Origin: Spirochaetaceae bacterium
GTDB taxonomy: Bacteria > Spirochaetota > Spirochaetia > SZUA-6 > Bin103
DNA length: 9,357 nucleotides
Direction: 5' to 3'
Assembly (NCBI GenBank): GCA_028820215.1
Contig: JAPPKD010000049.1
Span: 1 to 9,357 of the forward strand
Shown here: piece by piece, positions 1 through 7,900 of the stretch
Layout of the letters: every line of letters begins with the position of its first letter
How positions within the stretch are numbered: position 1 is the stretch's first letter
Program-made: the position numbers and the translations under genes
Notes under the pieces: model-generated
What the model was told of the DNA's origin: nothing
Seen by the model: only the letters and a program-made list of their open reading frames with translations
Database searches by the model: none

Positions 1-3000
1 CTGCTCCGCACCTCCGGCATCAGCGGCCGGGTGAGCGTCGAGGGCATGGGCCTCGACGGCATCGCGGTCACGCTGTCGGGCGCGGCCGACGCGAGCACGA
101 CGACCGACGCGGGCGGCCAGTACGCCTTCGCGGGTCTGGCGGCCGGCGACTACACGGTCACGATCGCGGTTGATGACCCCGCCTATGTGTTCGACGAGAT
201 GAGCAAGAACAGGACAGTGGGCGACGATGATGCCCAGATCCTGAACTTCGAGGGCGCGCACAACACGTCGGCGAGCGTCACGGCGATGCTGTTCGTCGAC
301 GAGGCGGCCAAGAACGACGAGTACGACGACGGCGAGGACGCCTTCCCGCCGGCCGCCGTCCTGGCGGCGCTGCAGGCGGCGCAGTTGCCGGCGGTGCCGG
401 TGCCGGTGACCCTGACGGGTCCTGACGTCGGTACGGTGAGGTCGGGCGTGATGGACGTCGCGACCGGCCGGATCACATTCTCGGGTCTGCGCTCGGGCAG
501 CTACAGTCTGCAGGTGGAATCGCTTTCGAAGTTGCTGGCCGGGCTGCCGCCCGAGTTGGTCATGGTGCTGCAGGACTACGAGTACGGCGGACAGCCGGAA
601 GGGTACACAATCGATGTCGCCGTCGGTGAGCAGAAGACGCAGCACCTCCCCGTGGACATCACGCATCAGACGGTCCACTTCGGCGTCACGCTGAAGGCGG
701 GCGACGCGCGCGGCATGCCGGTTCCCGGCGCGATGGTCACCCTCTACTCCGGCGGGAGCGAGGTCGCCGACGGCGAGACCGGCGAGACCGGCGTGGCGTC
801 GATCCGATTCGCGCGCGCCGGCCTTGGCATGGTCAGCGCGGGAGTCGCCGTTGACGGCTACCACGTGGCCGAGGGCATGACGGACGTCGAGTGGGATCCG
901 AAGAGCCCCCAGAGCCAGTCGACGAACTCCAACGACATCGTCAACCTGAACGCGAGCTTCTCCTTCAGGGGCGCCACGATCGGCGGCGAGGCGCTCGCCG
1001 GCTGGGCCATCGGCGTCACGTCCGGCGACGACGCGGTCGCGGACGCGCCGGCAGCGCTGGGCGAAGACGGCTCGGCGTCGTTCTCCGAGACCGTGGCCGC
1101 GGGCGATCTGCCGAAGACCTACACGGTCGCGGTCGCCGACGACCAGGAGGGCGAGGACGCCGACGGCAACGAGCTGGACGGCGGCGAGAAGTACACCGCC
1201 ACGACGGTGGAACACGTCCACAACGGTCTTTCGCTGGCCGGCGCGGAGCCGGCAGATGCCGGCAGTCTCGTGGTGACATACACGACCCAGACGCTCGTGG
1301 CCTACGTCCACGAGGAGAAGGACCAGGTCATGGGCTACACCGGCAACGTCCTGGGCGACGACGAGAGGATGTCCGGCATGGTCGACCTCGAGCTCCGGTA
1401 CGTCCAGAACGGATACCGCCACCAGTTCGCGGCGGCGGACAGCATCAAGTCCAGCAACAAGGACGGCGTCTACACCTTCCGCAACGTGCCGGCGGACAAG
1501 GACGTCATCGTGCTGGCGGACAAGGCCTCGGATACGTTGGACATCCTGGTCCTCGATCCGGACGAGGCCGTCGCCAACGGCTTCGGCGCCCAGGGCGGCG
1601 CCCATCACACGGTCGAGCTCTGCTCGATGAAGCCCGAGGGCCAACAGCGCCACGACGGTTGCGGCACGTTCGCTTTCGTCCGCACCTACGCCGTCGACGG
1701 CCAAGCCTGGAAGAACGTCGTCACCATGCAAGAGACCGGCGACGACTTCGCCAGGAACGGCGACAACTCGTTCACAGTGTCCAAGGAGGGCCAGGCCGGG
1801 CTCGAGGTCAGCATCGACCCTGTCGAGGGTGAGAACCTGGCCGGGGCGAACGATTCCTGGACCGCCGAGAAGAAGAGCAACCTGCAGTTCGACTTCGGCA
1901 ACATGCCGGGGGGCGCCTACACGTTCAGCGTCAGCGACGACAACTGGATGGCGCAGCGCGGGCCGCTCGACGATCCCACCGACGACCTCGAGGCGAGCCT
2001 GAGTCCTCTTGGCGCGGCGCTCAACATCGACGTGACGCCGAAGACGGGATACATCTTTGGCCACGTCACCGATACGAACACCGGCCTGCCCGCTGCCGGC
2101 GTGGGTGTTGACGTGAACGGCAGCACGGCCACGACCGACGCGCACGGCCGCTACATCGTGGAAGGCTTCGGCCCCCGGAAGGGTTTCACGCCGCCCAGCT
2201 CGACAAGGGCCCGGTCAAACGACCGAGCCGTCGTGATGGCCCTCGATCACGGTCAGATGGTGTATCAGACTGATGTAGCATTCAGCGCGAACACACCGGT
2301 CAACGTGAACTTGAGTGTGAGCCTGTCGGGCAATATCGGCCGGATCAGCGGCAAGGTGACCCGCGTCGGCACCGGAGACGGGGTCGCGGGCGTGGAGATC
2401 CAGGTGGACGACGCTCCGCCGCTGAACGCGACGTACCACACGGTGGGGAGAAGCAAGGTCCTGAAGCTCACGACGGACGCCAACGGCGACTATACGGCGT
2501 TCGTACCGGCGACCCGGGCCGGCGACCAAACCGTCAAGCTGAGCGCCATAAAGGACGGCATGTTCTTCCAGCCCGACTCGCTCATCGCCTCGGCCGTGAT
2601 CGGGGTGGATCTGTCGGGCTACAACTTCACCGCCTACGACAACTTCAACATCACCGGCCGGGTGGTCGATGATTCCGATCCCCCGAAGCCCATCGTCGGC
2701 GTGATGGTGAAGGCGCGCGTCGATGCCACGGCGGACGACGATCCAGCCGTTGCGGCCTACGACTCCGCCATGACCGGTGCGACCGGGCAATACGTCCTCG
2801 GCGTACGCTTCGGCAGCTACCGAGTCTCCGCCACGAGCCCGGCGTACAACTTCGCGTATCCCGGCGGTGCCGCTCACATCGACGTCACCGTTCCCAACGA
2901 CGGCCGACCGCTCGGCGACATCGTGGCGACGGCGAACGAGAGCTACACCGGCCTCACTCTGCTTGACCTGAGCGGCGTGACCCTGTCGTACGGTTCTGGG

Positions 3001-4710
3001 CGTAGCCGGGAGACCGGGTTCAATCCCGAGGTGATGGACTACAACAGAGCCAATGTCTACAACGAGCTCGGGATCACCACCGTGACGACGGCCGTGGCGA
3101 ACGACCAGATCGTGGTCATCACTCCGGTCGACACCGACGCCAACCCGCGCAACGGGCACCAGGTGGAGCTGGCGGAAGGAGAAGTCACCAACGTCGTGGT
3201 AACGGTTACCGACAGGAACGACACCACGAACTCGAGCACCTATACGGTGCCGGTGTACAGAAGGACCCCGCTGGTTGCCATCGCAGGCACCGTCACGGAC
3301 GGCAACGGCGCCGGCCTCGCCAAGGTGGATATCCTGACGACGTATCCGGGAAGGACGCCAGCACCAGCATTCGTGGATACGGTAGAGACGAACGCCAGCG
3401 GCGCCTACACGGTGATGGTGGAGTCCCATACCGTTGATGCTGCTGGTGCAGCGCAGATGGCCAGGGTGACCCCGGAGAAGGCTGGATACAGCTTCACCCC
3501 GGCTATGCGTGATGTGAGGGTCCATCGCAGCAGCACGATCACCGGAATCGACTTCAGCGCCGGTGGAAACGCCACGGTGAGGGGTAGAGTGGTGTTTGAT
3601 GGCAGCGGTCTGGAAGACGTGACAGTGAGTGGTGCCGGGGTAACGACCACCACCAACCACCTGGGACGCTTCACACTCCGCAACGTGCCGCTCGGCGACC
3701 AGACGTTCACGTTCGCGAAGGACGGCTACACGTTCGATGATTGGCGCCAGATCGTCCAAGGCGACGTCGATCTCGGCGACATCAGTGCGACGGGCAGCAT
3801 TCAGCCGGCCAACGTCGCGGCTATGCGCAACAGGGCGCCCGCCACCCGTGCCTTCGATGGCACTGTCCAAGTCAGTTGGATGGCGGGTGGTGCTCCGGCG
3901 ATAACCGGCGCTGCGGTTACCTACGACGTGGAGGTCTGTGTCGTGGGGTTCGAGACGGACGGGACCGCTAACGCTGCGGTCACCTGCGAACCGGGCGCGA
4001 CGGAAGACGGTTGGCTTGATGCGACCGACGCCTCCAGTGACGGTGTGTCGCCAGACAGCATTACCGTGCCGGCCAACAGCGATGGCGGCTTCAGGGTTCG
4101 CGTCGAGGCGACTCGGGCTGACAACACCGCGACAACCACCGTCGACGAGTCCGCCACCGCTACGTCTGCGGTGTTCTCGGTCCCGGCGATCAATGCGCAG
4201 CCCAGCCTGGTATCGGCGGAGCGCGACATCGATCCCACTCCGGACAACCTCGTTGTCAAGTGGAACGGCGATAGGGATGGCGTGTCGGCTTCGGAGACTG
4301 CAGCCAGGATCATCGGGGCCTTCGACTTCTCGGGCACGACGAGGTGGGTGGTCCTAGCGGCTGACGCTTTCGCCACCGGCTATACGGCTGGCGGCGCGAC
4401 TGCGGCAAATCCGGACCACGAGTTCAGCTTTGCGTTCGAGTCCGGCACCCTGCTGACAGACCTCCAGGTCGTTGATCCCGCGAACGGTACGCTCGTGGAT
4501 GTTGACGGCGACGGCACCGTGGAGGCTGGAGCGGGCGAAGACGATCGGGTCGACCTGACAGCAGACATGATGAACGGCACCTTCCAGGTTCGCGTACAAG
4601 CTCGCGAGCCGGGCGTCGATGTTGTTCTCGACGATCCTGACACCACCGAGGACGAGTCTGCCGACGTCTGGAAGGCGTCCGCGTCCGCATCCGTAGGAGC
4701 GAAACAGTAA
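1..4710 (+). CDS. Large secreted multi-domain protein with carboxypeptidase-regulatory-like and cadherin-like beta-sandwich modules (5'-truncated)
   Basis: The frame is open from base 1 to the TAA at 4708-4710 (1569 codons). The first GTG (31) lies inside a beta module that begins upstream at ISGRV, so it is not the start; the true start and any signal peptide are outside the window. In window codon numbering, modules of the form G-x-V-x-D...T-D-x-x-G-x-Y occur near residues 7-55, 681-724, 781-880, 881-980, 1091-1190 and 1191-1258. More divergent beta modules fill 56-420. Residues 421-655 are an unassigned block with Cys541/Cys554. Residues 985-1088 match the cadherin-like beta-sandwich pattern (LSGVTLS, FNPEVMDYN, HQVELAEGE, then TYTVPVYRR). 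Residues 1265-1569 look fn3-like, with Cys1313/Cys1329 and an acidic tail. Such modules are usually structural or ligand-binding in exported proteins. No catalytic motif, barrel, sortase or type IX sorting signal is seen. The domain classes are fairly sure; the function is unknown. Confidence 0.85.
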   Translation: MLRTSGISGRVSVEGMGLDGIAVTLSGAADASTTTDAGGQYAFAGLAAGDYTVTIAVDDPAYVFDEMSKNRTVGDDDAQILNFEGAHNTSASVTAMLFVDEAAKNDEYDDGEDAFPPAAVLAALQAAQLPAVPVPVTLTGPDVGTVRSGVMDVATGRITFSGLRSGSYSLQVESLSKLLAGLPPELVMVLQDYEYGGQPEGYTIDVAVGEQKTQHLPVDITHQTVHFGVTLKAGDARGMPVPGAMVTLYSGGSEVADGETGETGVASIRFARAGLGMVSAGVAVDGYHVAEGMTDVEWDPKSPQSQSTNSNDIVNLNASFSFRGATIGGEALAGWAIGVTSGDDAVADAPAALGEDGSASFSETVAAGDLPKTYTVAVADDQEGEDADGNELDGGEKYTATTVEHVHNGLSLAGAEPADAGSLVVTYTTQTLVAYVHEEKDQVMGYTGNVLGDDERMSGMVDLELRYVQNGYRHQFAAADSIKSSNKDGVYTFRNVPADKDVIVLADKASDTLDILVLDPDEAVANGFGAQGGAHHTVELCSMKPEGQQRHDGCGTFAFVRTYAVDGQAWKNVVTMQETGDDFARNGDNSFTVSKEGQAGLEVSIDPVEGENLAGANDSWTAEKKSNLQFDFGNMPGGAYTFSVSDDNWMAQRGPLDDPTDDLEASLSPLGAALNIDVTPKTGYIFGHVTDTNTGLPAAGVGVDVNGSTATTDAHGRYIVEGFGPRKGFTPPSSTRARSNDRAVVMALDHGQMVYQTDVAFSANTPVNVNLSVSLSGNIGRISGKVTRVGTGDGVAGVEIQVDDAPPLNATYHTVGRSKVLKLTTDANGDYTAFVPATRAGDQTVKLSAIKDGMFFQPDSLIASAVIGVDLSGYNFTAYDNFNITGRVVDDSDPPKPIVGVMVKARVDATADDDPAVAAYDSAMTGATGQYVLGVRFGSYRVSATSPAYNFAYPGGAAHIDVTVPNDGRPLGDIVATANESYTGLTLLDLSGVTLSYGSGRSRETGFNPEVMDYNRANVYNELGITTVTTAVANDQIVVITPVDTDANPRNGHQVELAEGEVTNVVVTVTDRNDTTNSSTYTVPVYRRTPLVAIAGTVTDGNGAGLAKVDILTTYPGRTPAPAFVDTVETNASGAYTVMVESHTVDAAGAAQMARVTPEKAGYSFTPAMRDVRVHRSSTITGIDFSAGGNATVRGRVVFDGSGLEDVTVSGAGVTTTTNHLGRFTLRNVPLGDQTFTFAKDGYTFDDWRQIVQGDVDLGDISATGSIQPANVAAMRNRAPATRAFDGTVQVSWMAGGAPAITGAAVTYDVEVCVVGFETDGTANAAVTCEPGATEDGWLDATDASSDGVSPDSITVPANSDGGFRVRVEATRADNTATTTVDESATATSAVFSVPAINAQPSLVSAERDIDPTPDNLVVKWNGDRDGVSASETAARIIGAFDFSGTTRWVVLAADAFATGYTAGGATAANPDHEFSFAFESGTLLTDLQVVDPANGTLVDVDGDGTVEAGAGEDDRVDLTADMMNGTFQVRVQAREPGVDVVLDDPDTTEDESADVWKASASASVGAKQ
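2953..3270 (+). other. Cadherin-like beta-sandwich domain within gene 1
   Basis: Residues about 985-1090 of gene 1 carry the order typical of the bacterial cadherin-like beta-sandwich family: an opening LSGVTLSYG, then FNPEVMDYN, a valine/threonine-rich strand, a turn with DTDANPRNGHQVELAEGE, and a closing NVVVTVTDRN...TYTVPVYRR. This family occurs in exported repeat proteins and is thought to be structural. It is a single copy among carboxypeptidase-regulatory-like modules, which resume directly afterwards at IAGTVTDGNG. The assignment rests on remembered family patterns only. Confidence 0.7.
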
Positions 4711-4720
4711 ATCCCTCAAC

Positions 4721-4741
4721 ACCATCAGTCTGACTGATGGT
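4721..4741. repeat. Perfect 10-bp inverted repeat just after gene 1
   Basis: ACCATCAGTC and GACTGATGGT flank a single T, beginning 11 bases after the TAA of gene 1. As RNA it would form about a 9-bp stem with a CTG loop. It has no T-run behind it, so it is either part of a compound transcription end with the GC-rich hairpin ten bases on, or a near-palindromic protein-binding site. Confidence 0.55.
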
Positions 4742-4750
4742 CGCAGGAAG

Positions 4751-4789
4751 CGTCACCCCCCGTTCGGGACTCCCGGGCGGGGGGTGACG
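4751..4789 (+). terminator. Long GC-rich hairpin, probable transcription terminator of gene 1
   Basis: CGTCACCCCCCG (4751-4762) pairs perfectly with CGGGGGGTGACG (4778-4789). The inner part continues through two G-T wobbles and four more G-C pairs to an ACT loop at 4769-4771, about 18 pairs in all. It lies 41 bases after the stop codon of gene 1. The following bases (GCTTGGTAGCG) are not T-rich, so it is not a classical intrinsic terminator. It may act as a U-tract-less terminator or as a 3'-end stabilising stem. Confidence 0.5.
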
Positions 4790-4800
4790 GCTTGGTAGCG

Positions 4801-4917
4801 CCAAGAGCGGCCAAACGTCCTCTCACCGAGAGGCGACGGGCGCTTCCAACGAGCGCATGGAGAAACGAACGGAGACCTCGGTAGCCCATCCGTGGCCCGA
4901 ACGGCCACGGGCACAGA
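4801..4917 (+). promoter_or_regulatory. Structured 5' leader of the fn3 autotransporter gene
   Basis: Three hairpins can be drawn before the ribosome binding site. The first is at 4816-4838: an outer CGTC/GACG around CTCTC-ACC-GAGAG. The second is GCGCTT/GAGCGC at 4840-4856, with one G-T pair. The third is CCGTGGCC/GGCCACGG with a CGAAC loop at 4890-4910. CCTCTC at 4819-4824 is also complementary to GAGAGG of the ribosome binding site at 4918-4923, so pairing to the local GAGAGG (4828-4833) or to the distal copy would be mutually exclusive. I recognise no known riboswitch class. No convincing -35/-10 promoter is visible in the 220-base gap. Confidence 0.35.
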
Positions 4918-4923
4918 GAGAGG
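4918..4923 (+). promoter_or_regulatory. Ribosome binding site of the fn3 autotransporter gene
   Basis: GAGAGG lies seven bases before the ATG at 4931. This spacing supports that start, which is immediately followed by a good signal peptide. Confidence 0.65.
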
Positions 4924-4930
4924 CAGCAAG

Positions 4931-7900
4931 ATGATTCCGAACGAGCTTGGTTTGCCCGCCCGCGTCGCGCTGGTCGCGGTCGCGGCGTTCTGCTGGATGG
5001 TCTCGGCCGGGCCGGCGTCGGCCTTGAGCGCGCGGCAGGTGCCTTCGGCGCCGCGCAGTCTGACGGCGACGGGCACCGGCCCCTCCATCATCCGGCTCTC
5101 CTGGATCGAGCCGTCCTTTCCCGGCGGCGGGATCACGGGCTACCGGATCCAGGCGTCCCCCGACGGCGCCAGGGGCTGGATCACGGTCGGGACCACTGGC
5201 CGCACGGCCACGACCTTCGATCACGAAGGTCTTTCTCCGGGCACGACCCTGTACTATCAGGTTGCCGCGATCAGCGGCGCGGTAGTGGGCACCTACTCGA
5301 ACGCGGTCCCGGGCACCACAACGGCGAGCGCGGTTACGCCCTCGGCGCCCCGGAATCTGAGCGCGAGGACGCTCGGCCTAGTCGTCAACCTGGACTGGGA
5401 CCCGCCTGCGGAAGACGGCGGCAGTGCGCTTGTCCGTTACGAGATCCGGGTGTTGGTGAACGGCGTCTGGAGCTCGCCGGTGCACGAGCCCGCGGGTACG
5501 ACCTCCCACCGGCACACATCGGTCGCCCCGGGCGCCGTCCATCTCTTCGAGGTCCGTGCGTTCAACCTGGGTGGCTACCTGGGTCTCCCGGCGACCGTGA
5601 CCGCGACGCCGCAAGGTGCGGCGGTACCCTCGGCGCCGCTGAATCTGAGAGCGACCGCGGCCGGTGCCTCGGCGATCGACCTCGACTGGGACGCGCCGGC
5701 TTCGCCCGGCGGCAGCCCGATCATCCGCTATGAAATCTATGTGTCGGTGAACAGCGGCAACTGGACCCTGCGGGAGAGCACGACCGCGGGCGTGACCGCT
5801 TACCGGGACACGCAAGCGTCCGCGGGCACGGCTCTACGCTACCGCGTCTGGGCGGTGAACGCGCTCGGTCCGGGGGCCCCGGCGGTCGTGGACGCGCCAA
5901 CCGCCGTGCCGCCGGGTCCGCCCCGTAATCTGGAGGCGGTCGCCGTCAGTCCCACGGAGATCGAACTGGACTGGGACGCCCCGCGCGACGACGGCGGGAG
6001 CGCGATCACCGGATACAGGATCGAGTATTCGCGCACGGGAACGGGCTCGTGGAGGACGCTCGAGGCCGATACGAAGTCCACGGACACCGATTACACCGAC
6101 ACCCCCCTCGACCCCGGCACCACCCGCCACTACCGCGTCCGGACGATCAATGGCGCGGGCTTGTCGAGCGACTGGTCGAACGTCGACCACGCAACCACGG
6201 TAACCGTACCGGGCGCGCCCACGGGTCTCCGGGTGGTTCCGGGTACCGTGCAGGGAAGCACCCAGCTCCTCCTGACCTGGACGCGCCCGTCCACAGACGG
6301 CGGGAGCCCGGTCACCGGCTACCGGATCGAGTGGTCGCGCACGGGAACCGGCTTCTGGACGGTACTCGAAGGCGACACGCGGTCCACAGCCACGGCGTAC
6401 ACCCACCGCGGCCTCAGCCCGGGCACCACCCGCCACTACCGCGTCCGGGCGATCAATGGCGCGGGGTTGTTGGGCAACTGGTCCAACGTCGCCCACGCGA
6501 CCACCGAGGCCACCGTTCCGGGCGCGCCCACGGCCCTCCGGGCGGTTCCGAGCGGCCTGCAGGGAAGCACCCAGCTCCGCCTTACCTGGACGCGCCCGTC
6601 CGACGGCGGGAGCCCGATCACGGGCTACCGGATCGAGATGTCGCCGACCGGCGTGGCGGGGTGGACCGAGGTCGTCGCCAGCACTCCGAGCGCGGCAACC
6701 ACCTACCTGCATACGGGCCTGCCCGCCGGCACGACCCGGTTTTATCGCGTGGCCGCGATCAACGCCCGGGGCAGGGGGGCGTACTCGGCTACGGCCCGGG
6801 GCACCACCAACGCCGGGCGGCCCGGCCCGCCGTTCGGCCTGCTCGCGCGCGGGAGCGGACCGCGGAGCGCCACCCTGACCTGGGAGGCGCCGGCCACCGA
6901 CGGAGGGGCCCGGATCACCGGCTACACCATCCGGGCGCGCCGCGCGAACGAGGCCAATTGGGCCACGATCAACACAGGTTCGACGGCGACCACCTTCACG
7001 CATGCGGGCCTTGAGCCGGCGACCGCCTACCGCTTCCAGGTGGCGGCGATCAACTCGGTGGGCACCGGCGCGTGGTCGTCCGAGGCGGGGACGACCACGT
7101 ACCCCGACACGCCCGGGGCACCGGTTGGGCTGACGGCCCGGGCGGTGGGGACCTCGCGCATCGACCTGTCGTGGAGTGCGCCCCGCAACACTGGCGGCGC
7201 CCCCATCTTGGGCTACCAGATCCAGGCCTCCGACGACGGGGGCGCGACCTGGAACAGGATCCGCCGCAACACCAACTCGCCAGGGACGACGTTCTCCGAC
7301 GTGAACCTCCAGCCCGCGACCACGCGGCACTACCGGGTCGCGGCGCTCAACACCGCGGGGACCGGGCCGTTCTCGCACACCGCGCGCGCGACCACCGAAG
7401 CGACCGTACCGGGCGCGCCCCGTAGTCTCGACGCGGAGGCCGACGGCACCTCGCGAATCGAGCTCTCCTGGCGAGCGCCCACTACCGACGGGGGCGCGCC
7501 CGTCACCGGCTACCGCGTCGAGGTGTCCGAGGACGGGGGCATCCGCTGGGATGACCTGGTGGCCAACTCGCACAACACGGGCACGACCTACGTGCACACG
7601 GGGCTGGAGCCGGCCACCAGGCGCCACTACCGCGTCTCGGCCATCAACCGGATCGGCGTGAGCCGGGCGTCGCGGGTGGCGAGCGCCATTACCGACGCGA
7701 CCGTGCCCGACGCGCCCACCGGGCTGCAGGCTACGGCGGTCACGTCCACCCAGATCGACCTGTTCTGGCTCGCGCCCGCCTACGATGGCGGCGCCCCCGT
7801 CACCGGCTACCGCATCGAGGTCTCGGAGAACGGCACCGCGTGGACGGATCTGAGGACCAACACCCAGTCCAGGGCCACCGCGTTCCAGCACACCGGCCTG

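Noticed and set aside
31..33. GTG at 31 as the start codon of gene 1
   Set aside because: The frame is open upstream to base 1 and the preceding codons (ISGR) are the first strand of the module, so the gene begins outside the window.
2215..3870. A 551-codon open frame on the minus strand opposite gene 1
   Set aside because: Same reason: His/Arg/Gly-rich, no domain, and it lies entirely within a plus-strand frame with clear beta-sandwich modules.
4807..4890. Cyclic di-GMP riboswitch
   Set aside because: CCAAAC before a stem, GACG after it and a later GGTAGC loosely recall the class I motif, but the rest of the conserved core and the pairing pattern do not fit. A covariance-model search would settle it.
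4991..4993. Lipoprotein cysteine in the gene 2 signal peptide (Cys21)
   Set aside because: The residues before it (AAF) do not form a lipobox, and a good ASA signal-peptidase I site follows at 29-31.
6049..7014. Plus-strand open frames at 6049-7014 and 7840-9249 in another frame of gene 2
   Set aside because: Arg/Pro/His-rich frame-shifted readings of the fn3 repeats and barrel. There is no ribosome binding site and the main frame is uninterrupted across both, so they are not evidence of a frameshift.
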